A stretch of DNA of 64,000 nt from Lepisosteus oculatus (Eukaryota; Chordata; Actinopteri; Semionotiformes; Lepisosteidae): assembly GCF_040954835.1 (NCBI RefSeq), contig NC_090709.1, forward strand, positions 43,098,490 through 43,162,489, in the 5' to 3' direction. Numbering within the stretch: position 1 is the stretch's first letter; each line of letters begins with the position of its first letter. The notes under the pieces are model-generated. The model searched no databases. It saw only the letters and a list, made by a program, of their open reading frames with translations, and was not told the origin of the DNA. The translations under genes and the position numbers were made by a program. This document shows positions 9,926 through 20,640 of this stretch, one piece after another.

Positions 9926-10471
9926 ACGGTTGTCAGTGCTGTTGAATTTCCCAAAGGAGACAAATCAGCTTCACAAAAAAAAAAATCTCCTGTGAAGAGC
10001 GCAGCTCTCCGAAGAGAGTCTCTTCTTCCCAGACCACATTTTATTCTTCCTGCGCAGCTCTTGTGCAGGTGTTGTTCTCAATTACAGATCCAGGAACACT
10101 GATTTTTTTTCTATTTTGTTTTAAATTAAGTACCCCATGGTGCAACGGTAGCACGTCTGACTCTAAATCCCCAAGTTCATTTTCAAAGTATATCGGAGTC
10201 AACTGATACTGATCAGGTTCTGCTGCTACTGAACCCGCAGTCTTCACCTTAAGGTTCAATTCCTCAAGCCTTTTGACCTTATATGTCCATCCCTTCTCGT
10301 CAAAACTCGTATTTTCACAGAGTACCCTTCAGAAATCGCGGTATAGAATGAAAAAACTCCAGTAGATCTCGGCCGCTGTTGGTGATTTTCCTTTAAAAAT
10401 AAATGAATCTCTGGAAATTTTACGGAGTGTATCACTTTCACTGAGACCGAGAAGTGTTAAGCTGTACATGA

Positions 10472-10528
10472 GTCTTTGTGGTTCGGTTGTTAAGCAAAAG
10501 GGTGGTGGTTTGAGCCCTCCCAGGGACA
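10472..10528 (+). pseudogene. tRNA-Asn(GTT) relic, second copy
   Basis: It carries the same deletion as the relic at 2412: GTCTTTGTGG joins directly to the 3' half of the anticodon arm, followed by GGTGGTTTGAGCCCTCCCAGGGAC. It moved as part of repeat X rather than as an independent gene. Confidence 0.65.
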
Positions 10529-10795
10529 CTATGAGCCTTTTAATGTACACACCCGTCTCACTTTATCTCCACGGCCGGTCTTGTACCGCAATCAAATACA
10601 GAGCCCGTAGGAGGCAGTAAGCTTGCATATATAGCTGTGTATATAATGAAGAAGCAGAGGTTAGTTTCTCATCTGCGCGTTACAGAGCCTTACGCAACTC
10701 GTACTGTACCAACAGCTAGGGTTTGATCCCTGCACGGGCTATTAGTTGAAAAGCCATTGTAAATGACGTGTAAGAGATTTATAGATACTGTAGAT

Positions 10796-12240
10796 CAGTG
10801 GTTCTCAAACTGTGGTACGCGTACCGGCAGTGGTACGTGGAGTGCCACCAGGTGGTACGCCAAATGACCCTGGAACTGTGTAGTGTGCACTGAAAAATCG
10901 GGACGGGTTTTCATATTTTGTATTTTAATACTTGTCAAATACGCAGCCTACATACTACGATACAGTGCGTGCTAATACTTCAGTGGACACAAGAGATACT
11001 CTGTAATTCTATACCACTCTATAGGAATGCGTGCTACGGATGCAAGTGACCAATTGTATTTAAAAAAAGCTATTGTATCTCCAGCAAATAGGGAGAAAGG
11101 AGAATGTGCGTGATTTTGGAACAATGCCAACATTGTAAACACAGGAATGCATAGAAATACGTGCTACGAACGCAGGCAATCTTGTGAGCACACGAAAGCG
11201 TGATAGAAAAATATTTAAGAACTGTTCGAATTTGAGAAAAATACACCGAGCGTCTCTGTGTTTCGCTCCCATGCGCATGAAATAAAAACTTTAAATAAAT
11301 ACGGAAATAAAAACGGAAACGCGGAAAAAGCTTGCGGATTGCTAAAGCAGGTAAGCTACACTATTTTTGAAGAACCTTATTTGCCATTGGCAAAAGAGCT
11401 GACACGTATTATGTGTGGAAAAAAATCTGCTAAACAGCTCGACCTGCTGCCCCCCTCCCCCTGAAAGACACAGTCATTCATAGAATTATTGAAATGAAGG
11501 ATTATATCAAAAGTACACTGATAGAGCGCGTTAAGATGAGCAGATGTTTTTCACTGCAATTAGATGAGTCTGTAGTCGATTTGGCCAATTTGCTCGTTTA
11601 CGTTAGATACGAGTTTGAGGGTATGTCCCATGAAGACTTTCTGTTCTGTAAACCGCTACCAACAGGAACTACAGGAGAGCACATATTTCAGCTTCAGAAT
11701 GAATTTATCGAAGAGAATGACCTCGACTTGATAAAATGCATCTGAGTTTGTACAGACGGTGCTAGAGCAATGACAAGCCGACATAACGGTGCAGTTGCAC
11801 GAATTAGAGAGGTTGCTCCAGAAATTAATGTACGCATTACAACATCCACCGCGAGACCTTTGCCGTCAAGAAAATGCCTGATGATTTAATATCTGTTAGA
11901 CTCTGTTGTGAATTGTATCAAGGCTTGAAAAATTAATTCACATCTCCTTTGCTCAACTAAATAGGCTCACCCCTCTCACTGAAATGGTGCTTTTTTATTA
12001 GTTGTTGTTAATGTTTTTTTTTCTGTAAAATACTTTGAGAAGCCACCTTTAAAGGCGCTATATCAAATAAAGTTCATTATTATAATATTTATTATATGTA
12101 TGTGTGAGTATGTGCACGTACACTCATGTTGGTCATTGAGAATTTCTGGGGTTCCTATGAGATGATGACTTGTAGGTGGTACTTGGATGCTTTGGTTGGA
12201 TTAGGGGTGGTACTTGGTCCAAAAAGTTTGAGAACCACTG
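10796..12240 (+). mobile_element. hAT-Charlie (ZBED5/SCAND3-type) DNA transposon, decayed
   Basis: The ends are CAGTGGTTCTCAAACT at 10796 and its reverse complement AGTTTGAGAACCACTG ending at 12240. The 8-bp duplication CTGTAGAT flanks both sides (10788-10795, 12241-12248). Inside, 11494-11745 (plus) translates to a hAT transposase segment with FSLQLDESVVDLANLLVYVR, then EGMSHEDFLFCKPLPTGTTGE. After a stop at 11743, the continuation VCTDGARAMTSRHNGAVAR appears in the next frame. An upstream fragment with LPLAKELTRIMCGKK lies at 11360-11440. N-terminal and C-terminal parts are missing. About 11930-12085 is a nested L2-type tail (CTTTGAGAAGCCACCTTTAAAG). The element is non-functional. Confidence 0.9.
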
Positions 12241-12599
12241 CTGTAGATACTTTATTGATCCCATGAGGGAAATTAATAAAGCTTATCCAGCTGGCTTTTA
12301 TGTTTCACACTAAATTGCGATCTTGAAACCAAAATAATTAGAAATATGGAACACAACCATTGTTCTCCAAGAAGGAAAGCTGTTTAACACTGACGTCACT
12401 CCTTTTTATTTAACCCAGATTGTGAAGACAACTCCACCCTTTCAAAGGAAAATGTTGCACAAAAGTTGGAAAGCACACTCTGAATCCATCTGTACTGTAT
12501 ATTTGATTTCCGCGATCCGTTCAAGGCTGCTTGGTGCTTCGCAAGCAAGTCATGTTCAGGGAAGAAACTCAGCTTAGAGAACTACTGGTGCATTTTCAC

Positions 12600-13360
12600 T
12601 CATTGAATTTGATCTTTGTACTCTCTTTTCATTCTCAGCTATAATATTTCAAAATTACAGTTCGGATTTGTTGGAAAACTTCACAGGCATTATTAAGTTA
12701 GGACTGTACAATTGTATTTTAATATCTTGGTATATTTACCTTCATTTTAATATGGATGTAACCATAAATGTTGTACTTTTGTCGTACATTTTAACTGAGG
12801 ACGCACGACGACTATTATACCTTGTGATACATGCAAGACATCTGTAAACGAAGATGTAATTACAGTCAAATTGGCAATTAACAGAAAACCACAATTGTAT
12901 AATATTATTTCTCTATGTCGATGATCAGTTGAAGGATTTGAAGAAACTATATATTATTCCTCGATATCGATGATCAGTTGAAGGATTTGAAGAAACAGCA
13001 GCGATAGCAGGTGATTTTGGTTTTGAACCCATTTTTACACCTCAATAATCCATTTGTCCTCAAAAAAAGAAAAGACAGGCATGTTTTGAGTCTCATAATG
13101 ATCATCTTCTCGATCCAAAGAAATATATAAATTTGATTCCTTCCGTAGTATTTTGGATTTTCTTACGAAGATCTCACGAAGTATTGCCAGGATCTATATT
13201 TAGCGTTCGGTAGCGATAACACTGCTGATATTGATTGAGTAGAAATCTATGATGTATTGACAACTTTATCTGAAGCGAGAAGTCCTAGAACGCTGTCTAT
13301 GAAGTGTTAGGATTCATACCAAGATATGCTTTTTGTTTTCAACCCAAAATGCTGCTATTG
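12600..13360 (+). repeat. Family B repeat, copy at 12.6 kb
   Basis: It matches the 0.54-1.0 kb copy over about 12890-13345, and its left part (TCTCAGCTATAATATTTCAAAATTACAG at 12636) matches the 7.8 and 16.4 kb repeats. A 42-44-bp block with GATGATCAGTTGAAGGATTTGAAGAAAC is tandemly doubled (about 12920-13000). The block CTATTATACCTTGTGATACATGCAAG is the reverse complement of one at about 16330. No intact frame is present. Confidence 0.5.
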
Positions 13361-13990
13361 CATTACACATTATATGAACATTACCAGTTTTGGTAGCTTC
13401 TCTGCATGATTTTTCAAAACTGAAACTAATTACAAAATTATTTAAGATCAACCATGACAAAAAAATTATAAATCAGGACTAATATTAATATCAACTGATG
13501 TTACTACAGAAAAAAAGATGTAACTGAAATATTAATAAGACTATGCAAGCCTAAAAAGTAGAACAATTCAATTTATATAACTTTTTTTTTTTAGAAATGG
13601 GCTCACACACCGGAAGACACTAACGTTTCTCTTCGTTAGAGTATGTGAATAACAGTTTAACCCAAAATATTTGGAGTCCAGAGGGAGGACTTGCTCGCTG
13701 AATGATCTCTCAAGAAATCCCTGATGAGATTCAACAGGTGTTTTCTTCAACAGCCACTAAAAGTCTGATGACCTTCTCTGGATTTCCTGAATATGACGTA
13801 AAATTAGTTCAAATCATTTGGTAGTTAACACAACGAAATGCTTTGGAGGTACATTTAAAACAGCAGAGCAAGACTGTAGCACTTCGTGTGTGACTGAATT
13901 TAATTGTGTAAACCTGGCTCTCTATGAACACGAGCAAAGAGTTCTTACTCAACAGAAGATTGCGATGTGAGCACAATAATATAAGACATC
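13361..13990. other. No feature seen
   Basis: AT-rich spacer without recognisable genes or repeats. Confidence 0.5.
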
Positions 13991-14062
13991 TGGAGACACC
14001 AGAGATTGAACTCAGGACTTCATACATGAAAAGCATGCACTCTACCACCGAGCTACATCCCC
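13991..14062 (-). tRNA. tRNA-Ala-type body with TTC (Glu) anticodon, probable relic
   Basis: The 72-nt sequence follows tRNA-Ala: GGGGATGTAGCTCGGTGGTAGAG, CATGC stem, GTATGAAGTC and TTCAATC T-loop. The acceptor keeps the G3:U70 pair that AlaRS recognises. The anticodon loop reads TTTTCAT, so the anticodon is TTC instead of AGC. The T-stem CTGAG/TCTGG holds one A:C mismatch and three wobbles at sites where the standard gene has CpG-rich CCGGG/CCCGG, a pattern expected from methylated-CpG decay. It is therefore probably a pseudogene; if transcribed it would be a decoding hybrid. Confidence 0.6.
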
Positions 14063-15847
14063 TATGGCACAGATGGTGGAACTGACTTAAAGATGTGCAT
14101 ATGTTTACTGACCACAATCCACCCTTCATGAATAATTGAAATGAATAATTTATTTTTATATCCAGTCACATGGGCGACGGTGGTTGATTCTTCAATGGGG
14201 GAGTGCGTTTTTCTACCTCCTTACTCGACTGTCTTTCAATTATGTTTTCTTTGAAACCTTTTTGCATCTTTTAAGTGCTTGCAATTAAATTACGCATAGA
14301 AAAACAGCAGTACAGTTGATGTTCATGGACTGATGCACACAACTCCAGTGATAAAGCCCTTTTGTAAATATTGTAGAAGAATGTTAAAGGGCGAAACAAT
14401 GCTCCAACCACGTGAATGGTAACAAGAAGGATCGTGTTCTTATTTAATATGTGCTTTTGAATTGCCTTGTCAATACACACAGGCTTTAGAGATGGACAAA
14501 TAATTGAGTGAATCAAATTAGTTTTTGTTGGTCGTCTGTGTCTTCATAACTTTGTAGGTGAGAGAGAGGATTGCGAAAATGTGCAGGTGCTTCTCAGAAG
14601 TGCGTTGGTGGTATAGGTTCCTTCAAATAACTGAGCCAGTGCATCCCAAATCTTTTCAAGATGATCTGTGATCTGGTAACACATCTCCTGAAACTAACAT
14701 TCGAGGTAGGAAGTGTGCTCTTAAACACCAAAACACTCAAAAAGGAAGAAGCAGATCTCTGTACACAAGACGGTAGTGCGATATTAGAATTTCAGAGTTC
14801 TTGACGGATTCAGGCTCCTTCTCAGAGGTTCTTGCTCGCCAAATAACTTTGCATCTGAGGAAGAGCACCACGGAAAAAACCCAACTCAACAAGAGAGCGC
14901 GTTGGTTGCTCTTGCTCTTAATGCAAGGAGCTGTTTTTTTTTTCCTCGCAATAATAATTATTAACCAGAAACAGCAGCACAGGTAGGTCGCATTTGTGAT
15001 TATGTCATTTCTCTGCTTCAGCAAGGTCAATAAAAGACTCTGAAAGTAGTAAAGCAAAACTGAACTCAAAATCATATTAGGAATTCTGAGCGATATCTCC
15101 ATACAGGTAATCCAATAAGAACGTTGAAATATTTGAATATTATCTCTCTGTAGATTGCGCTGCTTTTTACCCAGAGTAAAATTATTGGATTGAAGGAATG
15201 CTAACCGCTGGGTTAAAATGTATAGTTGTTATTTGGAGAAATCTGTAAACTCATGATCGACAGTGCTGATTATTTTCCGGAGACGGAGCACTGATGACCT
15301 ATCCGAGCTAATTGAGAAAGCTCACCCAGTGGATACTCTAGCAGAACGTCAAAGAACATTCACCTTTGTATCCAAAGAAACCACAGGAACAACATCAGGA
15401 AGCATAATCAATTCCCCTTTTAAATCTTTCCTGTAAGGTATGCTATGTGAATTCATGAAGTTAATCCTCTGATCTCTTTTGATCACGAACAAAGTACTTC
15501 TGATGGAGCGCTATGTTCAAAGATTTAATAAGCTTTACCCCTGCCAACGATTCGGCGTGAAGAATTAAAAGTTTCACAGACAAAAGCAGCTCACCACCAC
15601 AGCCAATATTGAATGTACTGTACTTGCCGGTACACTATCATGTGCACTGCCTCAAAAGTGATCTTGGCAGATGTTGTTCCCTACATAAAGCTGAACGTGC
15701 CAAAGAGAATTTCTGTTGAGAAAACAAAATATTTTTTCTGCCTTGATGTTAAGCCTGTCTTTTAGAAAGTCTATCTCTTAACACCTCCTGCAGCCTAACA
15801 AAAAGCACTTTTACTGATCGTATTGCAGGTCTTAAAACATTAACATT
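14063..15847. other. Spacer, no gene recognised
   Basis: There is a 121-codon minus-strand frame (14737-15102), but it has no recognisable domain, skewed composition (LLLL and KKK runs) and no splice context. No tRNA B-box or known repeat is visible in this 1.8-kb stretch. Confidence 0.5.
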
Positions 15848-15929
15848 TGGCAGCGGTGGGATTCGAACCCACGCCCCCAGAGAGACTAGAGCCTAAATCC
15901 AGCGCCTTAGACCGCTCGGCCACGCTACC
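15848..15929 (-). tRNA. tRNA-Leu: tRNA-Leu(TAG)
   Basis: The 82-nt class II tRNA has acceptor GGTAGCG/CGCTGCC, D-arm TGGCCGAGCGGTCTAAGGC, anticodon TAG in CTGGATTTAGGCTCTAG, a long variable arm TCTCTCTGGGGGC and T-arm GTGGGTTCGAATCCCAC. It matches vertebrate tRNA-Leu(UAG) nearly throughout. Confidence 0.94.
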
Positions 15930-16199
15930 TTCCTCCATGTCCATCTTCCTCACATTGCTGGCTTGGACTGGGGGGCTTCAGCTCTTGTCGTCGGATCTAA
16001 TATCATGACATGTGGAAGTGACTGCACCTTCATCTTCCAAGATGCTTTCAATAGCACAAACGCTACTTTCACCGGCACAAACATAGCAATAACGAAGGAG
16101 GTGGGTTTCATCCTTTGTGCTGTTTGTAGGGGCGCAACTCTACGTCGATCTACTGACTTGAAGAGCAAAAATCAAAATCCTCTCCTACTACTATTGCTT

Positions 16200-16720
16200 T
16201 TTTCATAGTTTCTTCAAATCCTTCATTTGAACGTCGATTTTGAAGGATATTGATGATAATACCACATAAATTGTGGTTTTCTTGTGATCGCCAATTTTAT
16301 TCAAATATCAGCCTTTTTTACGGTTCCTTGCGTGTTTCACAAGGTATAATAGCCCCCCTCGCATCCTCAGCTAACATATTTTAAAATTACAATAGCTTAT
16401 ACAGCATGCATGTTTACATTTATATTAAAATTAAAGTAAATATACAAGAATACATACAGTACTAACCCAATAATCCTTGTCAGGTTCTCCAACAAATCTG
16501 CGTTGTTATTTTAACATGTTTCAGCTGAGGGTGCAAAAGGAGTATAAATGAATTTTCCCGCCAGCCATTCAAAGACCAAATTCCATGAGTGAACATTATT
16601 TTCTCAGAAGTTGCCGGCATTGGACTTTGCCGGTGGTATTGAATTATGTCCAAACTGTTGTAGTAGTTCCTTCTTGAAATTCGACACGTGCAAAACACTC
16701 GTAATATCATAGGTGTTAAA
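16200..16720 (+). repeat. Family B-associated repeat, copy at 16.2 kb
   Basis: Its first part (TTTCTTCAAATCCTTCATTTGAACGTCGA to CACAAGGTATAATAG) is the reverse complement of pieces of the 12.8-13.0 kb copy. Its second part (CGCATCCTCAGCTAACATATTTTAAAATTACAATAG to GACACGTGCAAAACACTCG) is colinear with 7837-8135. It therefore combines both arms of the family. Confidence 0.6.
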
Positions 16721-16734
16721 GTTCGCTGAGTCTA

Positions 16735-17340
16735 TTCGAGTCATGGTGTGTATCCCTGCCTATCATTGGGAGACAGGTAGCTTTTTTACACTCAGATTCC
16801 TATCTTCAATGCTTTGTGTGAGAGCTTACATAACTTTCATTTTCTCACATTTTCTGACGACTGTTCCAAAGGGGCACCCTGTCAATTCCGAATACTTTTC
16901 AAAAATCTGCCTGCATGTTTGATTATTGTCATTTCATTTAAAAAAAGTTCAATATTGATCATAACTAAAGAAAATAATGATCATGAACAAAAAAGGGATA
17001 AAGATGCGAGTCGATCTTGAATCACAGCTGGGTGACACGGGCTTCTGTTCTGATATGGTTGTATGAGAAACAGGAGGAATCGCCAATCTCCTATAGAACA
17101 TGAGTTGAATCAGGAGTGAGACATTTCGTATACTCGTGCATATGTCAACGCCTGACCTACATCGTAAAACTAACATTAAGTTGTCAGAGACATTCATTTA
17201 TATACAAACAAGAGACAGACCAAGTAATAATTCTACATTAGTTCAGGTGGGTAAACCTGAACTAACTAACTAATAAACCTATTAATAATTCTACATTAAC
17301 GTGTCCTACACTGATCAGACTAATTGACATGGTCTGATTC
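16735..17340 (-). repeat. Interspersed repeat family C, copy 1
   Basis: The roughly 550-bp sequence is the reverse complement of 56305-56825, sharing GGGAGACAGGTAG, GTGTGAGAGCTTA, CAGAAAATGTGAGAA-type words, GGGGCACCCTGTCA, TTCTGTTCTGATATG, CAGGAGTGAGACATTTCGTA and CATTAAGTTGTCA. Relative to the other copy it carries a 58-bp insertion at about 17228-17286. The minus-strand frame starting MNVSDNLMLVLRCR is partly conserved in copy 2, but no domain is recognised. Confidence 0.7.
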
Positions 17341-17490
17341 AGAGCCTGTGCAGTTCGTGCTAATTACAACAATGACAGTTCTTAACCCTCATCACCGAAC
17401 TGAGCACAAGTTCAGCTGTTCTCCAGTTTTGTTACGCATGGTTTTTCATTGCAATTGAGTTCAGAGCTGGAGCTGATCTCCAGACAGTAC

Positions 17491-17548
17491 AGTGTTTTGG
17501 GTAAGTTGTCGACGCAGGAGGCTGCAGACAACTTACCCAAAGTGTTTT
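17491..17548. repeat. Micro-hairpin with flanking 8-bp direct repeats
   Basis: AGTGTTTT occurs at 17491-17498 and 17541-17548. Between and overlapping them, TTTGGGTAAGTTGTC (17496-17510) pairs perfectly with GACAACTTACCCAAA (17527-17541); the loop contains GCAG/CTGC. The 42-bp insert looks like an extremely small foldback element or an excision product. Confidence 0.7.
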
Positions 17549-17605
17549 CTATAGCTTTCAGGTGCAGTTCATTTATATAAAAGAATGTAAGTGGTATAAA
17601 CTCAA

Positions 17606-17678
17606 CAAGCCAGATGGCAGTCGAACCTATAATTTTCTGACACGAGGCCTAACGCGTTATTCATTACGCCACTGACCC
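17606..17678 (-). pseudogene. tRNA-Arg relic
   Basis: The 73-nt segment resembles tRNA-Arg(ACG): GGGTCAGTGGCGTAATGAATAACGCG, B-box GGTTCGACT, acceptor end CTGGCTTG. The anticodon stem TTAGG/TCAGA is mispaired, the T-stem (TATAG/GCCAT) does not fold, and the loop now reads CCTCGTG (anticodon TCG). It is most likely inactive. Confidence 0.65.
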
Positions 17679-17884
17679 TGCTATTATAGTGTTAAAAAAA
17701 CGCGTTTTCTACGTCTGTTTAAAAATCACTAAAAAAGACAAAGGGCTTGTGTGTTGCGCTAAAATTCTGCTTCATTTCGAATGCAAATAAAAACCGTTTT
17801 GTTCCGTGAAATCATACATTTGTCACATCCTTCATACTATACTTCTCTCTTGTATTAGTAAAGCATTTTGATTTAAACTGTACA

Positions 17885-18605
17885 ATATATTGTAACGCAA
17901 CAAGGGCTCAGGCGGGCGCCGTCGCCGCATTAGGTCGGCCTCCCACCGTCGGGAGCTCGAACCCGGGACTCCCATGTCTCTCTGCAGCGACCCAGCCCGG
18001 TGAGCTAAAGAGAGATCTCCCCACAATCCACGGGCTGTGGTCCTGCTATCACAGGGAAGGGCAGTGAAGTCACCTGCTCAGGTACACCGGCTCTTACACA
18101 GTGCCTGTCGGCCTGAGCGTTACACTATGAAAGGTTTCATCTATACACTTACACATAATAAGTATACGAATAAATACTCGGAAGAAGCCGCAGCTCAGGT
18201 ATTAGAGAGATTTAAAATCGGATCGGAGGATTTAGAGTCCAGACTGCAAACCAACAGCTGACACAGGTCTTTTATAGAACTGTTTTGATTTCCTCTACTT
18301 TGTCCCCGTGACGTCATTGTCCTGCTCGCAGCCGAGCCCGACACACGTCTGGTTTCTGTCGCTGGGCGCATACCCTGCGGTCCATGCGGGTCCTGATACC
18401 CCAGTACAATGACGGGGACGCTAAACTGTAAACAGGTGCCGTCCTTCGGCTGAGACGTAAAACCAAGGTCCTGACTCTCTGTGATCATTCAGGAGAATGG
18501 TGGTGGTGGCGGGGAGTCCCCATTACCTGTAAAGCGCATTGAGTGGAGTATCCAGAACAGCGCTATATAAGTGTAAGCAATAATGATTATTATTATTATG
18601 TAAAA
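17885..18605 (+). repeat. SINE-like element with L2-type 3' tail, rearranged
   Basis: The right part reads GTGCCGTCCTTCGGCTGAGACGTAAAACC, then GTCCTGACTCTCTGTGATCATT, GGGAGTCCCCATTACCTGTAAAGCGC and AGCGCTATATAAGTGTAAGCA followed by (ATT)n. This is the tail of an abundant vertebrate SINE. The left part (17910-18030) holds a tRNA-like B-box on the minus strand (CCCGGGTTCGAGCTCCCG). The middle of the consensus is missing or replaced. Confidence 0.65.
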
Positions 18606-19716
18606 TGCAATAAAAAATAAAACAAAATATCAAACTTTGATTCAAAATAGATTAATATAAAACTGATAAAGCTAATGCTTTTTTCAGGGCTATATCTACT
18701 TTTTTTTTTAAAAAAGCGAAGTCTGTCGCGACTGAAAGTTAGAGAAGGTATACCAGCGGGTGCCTTCATATCGTGAGCGTCAGTCTCGCCCGTAGCTGCG
18801 AGAAGGTTAAAAGCGCACAAGTGATTTGTCTTTCGTCAAAGTAACTGCCGGAGCAGTAAGATGCAGAGCACAATCCAGCTGTAGACGATGTTCGGGGAAG
18901 AGCTTATTCTGTTTTCAGCACAGGGAGTGAGAATGAGCTCAGTCCGGCTCCCAGCAGAATCCATCCTGGTTTGGTTACAGTGAGTCTGAGGCTCTTTGGA
19001 TCGTAACGTAAAAAAAAACAATTGCTCACATCGTGTGACTTCCACGACAGGAAGGAAAGATATCACTTAAAAAAATCAGAACTGAAGATTTGGATCCGGG
19101 GCCTCATACTTATAAAATTATTAAAATAATAATTATCAAAATATCAGATTGTGTTTCTGCAAAATTTCGTGCACAGTACGCCATTTTTATCTAAAACAGT
19201 CACAACGAGGGCTTTACACGCAGTCTGGGGTATTTTCCCCTTTTATATTTTTGCCACTTTAAATCGAACCTGTTATACTCCCAGAAGTGCACAGTAGCTT
19301 GTACTTAATAAAAATGTACAATTCACCGCTGGTATAAACAGATGTGTGCCGTGTTTGCCTTTGTAAGCATTTGTTTAAAAAATAAGTTCACAATACGATA
19401 AAAACACAGAAAGCACAAACTTTATAATACAACGATACAAAATCAATACCAAATCATTATGCCAATTAAGTAACTATCCTTTGAAAACAGAGAACACCTT
19501 TATATCTACAAAAAACTTGACATTTGTATGTATTTTTGAATTACAAAGCAGACAGAGTAGTCCCTTAATTCAAAGATCAGATCTTGGCCAAAACAAGACA
19601 ATCAGACGTGGGCTGAATTCGGAACAGGAGCCTTTGCTTAGTCGATTATTGAGCTTTTGATCAATGTCTGAATAAAACGTTTTTAACTCTTTGATTAAAT
19701 TACACAAAAAGCACCT
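18606..19716. other. Spacer, no gene recognised
   Basis: AT-rich DNA. A weak tRNA-Ala-like 3' half (minus strand, near 19085-19110) is too degraded to call. I see no coding or repeat structure. Confidence 0.45.
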
Positions 19717-19804
19717 TCCTTCGAGCCGGAATCGAACCAGCGACCTAAGGATTCCTTGTTGACTCCACTACAGTCCTCCGCTCTACCAACTGAGCTATCG
19801 AAGG
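19717..19804 (-). tRNA. tRNA-Tyr: tRNA-Tyr(GTA) with 15-nt intron
   Basis: The 88-nt gene has acceptor CCTTCGA/TCGAAGG, D-arm TAGCTCAGTTGGTAGAGC, anticodon GTA in GGACTGTAG, a 15-nt intron one base 3' of the anticodon (TGGAGTCAACAAGGA), then ATCCTTAGGTCGCTGGTTCGATTCCGGC. The exons match vertebrate tRNA-Tyr, a family that always carries an intron here. Removing 15 nt leaves a standard 73-nt tRNA. Confidence 0.95.
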
Positions 19805-20464
19805 GATGCTGTGGCATTGCTCTCTGGCACATACTGCCCAATGAAGTAAAATGTGAAATGGGTGATTTAAATCCCACTTCGACATCAAGTTTCCAACTCG
19901 TTTCCTTAGTCTCATTTACCTTGAATTTAAGCCACGAACCAGAATTCTACTGTATAAACTTCCAGGGATATTACAACATGTTTGATGGGGCATCAATCAT
20001 TCCAGGCGGAAATTGATTCCTTTTTTTTCTCGAGGGATCATATTAAACATTTCATTAGTATCGAGAGGAGGATCACCAGTAGACACAAAACAAACAGTTT
20101 CTTTCTGTCTTTATTAGAAAGTAGCGTTTGTGCTACATTAATAATATTTTCGTGGAAATAAAGAAGTTGTAAATTTTAAAAATTTATATCTGAATCGAAA
20201 TGTGGTTTTGAGTTAAATATTAGCGTGTTCATGTTATTAGTTTGTGTTTGTCATTAATATATATATATATTGCCATGTTACTAGAATTTGGAACTGAAGT
20301 TTACTAGTTTTGTTTTTTATAATGATTAGACATTTGAATACAATATTGTATATAATGTATAATTTGAACTACATATTGTTAAGGTGTGAATAATTGTATA
20401 TTTTAAGAATACATTTCTAAAACAAATCATTGGCTTTATTTACTAGTTTCTACACCTATAAAAA
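19805..20464. other. No feature seen
   Basis: AT-rich spacer, including a short (AT)n run near 20258. No gene or known repeat is visible. Confidence 0.45.
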
Positions 20465-20512
20465 TCTTTCTTTGATGTATAATAGACATCAAAGAAAGAT
20501 GTCTATTATACA
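20465..20512. repeat. Two interlocking perfect hairpins
   Basis: TCTTTCTTTGATGT (20465-20478) pairs with ACATCAAAGAAAGA (20486-20499) around a 7-nt loop. Overlapping it, TGTATAATAGACATC (20476-20490) pairs with GATGTCTATTATACA (20498-20512) around AAAGAAA. The two folds exclude each other. They sit at the outer edge of a GC-rich family D arm. Confidence 0.75.
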
Positions 20513-20640
20513 GATGCAGCCATTCAAAATGGGTGAGGTATTTCGCGGCATACCGCGACACGCCCACCGGGGTATCACGCAGTTCACGTGTGTCACGTGA
20601 CTAACTATCCGGCGTCGCCTTGTAAAACCGCCAGGGGGAG
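20508..20640 (-). repeat. Family D GC-rich repeat arm, copy 1
   Basis: TACAGATGCAGCCATTCAAA begins this GC-rich, CpG-rich segment, and the reverse complement TTTGAATGGCTGCATCTGTA occurs at about 29129-29148 and 29519-29538. Beyond this edge only scattered GC-rich words such as TACCGCG are shared. The copies at 20.5 and 29.1 kb face each other, so together they form inverted arms 8.6 kb apart. Confidence 0.5.

Larger units (their letters stand above)
10132..12538 (+). repeat. Composite repeat X, copy 2, interrupted by hAT element
   Basis: This is the second copy of the repeat at 2098-2955. It begins with a tRNA-Trp/Gln-like 5' half (CATGGTGCAACGGTAGCACGTCTGACTC) and contains a tRNA-Asn relic at 10472. 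At about 10782 it carries a short fish-repeat tail (AGATACT...TTTATTGATCCC) absent from copy 1, and the hAT transposon at 10796-12240 inserted into that tail. Homology resumes at TTATCCAGCTGGCTTTTATG and ends near GTTCAAGGCTGC. Confidence 0.7.

Noticed and set aside
10132-10180. Possible amber-suppressor tRNA (Trp-like 5' half with CTA in the anticodon loop)
   Set aside because: The T-arm and 3' acceptor are not in place; the sequence is the head of repeat X and cannot fold as a tRNA.
14737-15102. 121-codon minus-strand frame
   Set aside because: Composition is low-complexity and hydrophobic without a domain or splice context; likely chance in AT-rich DNA.
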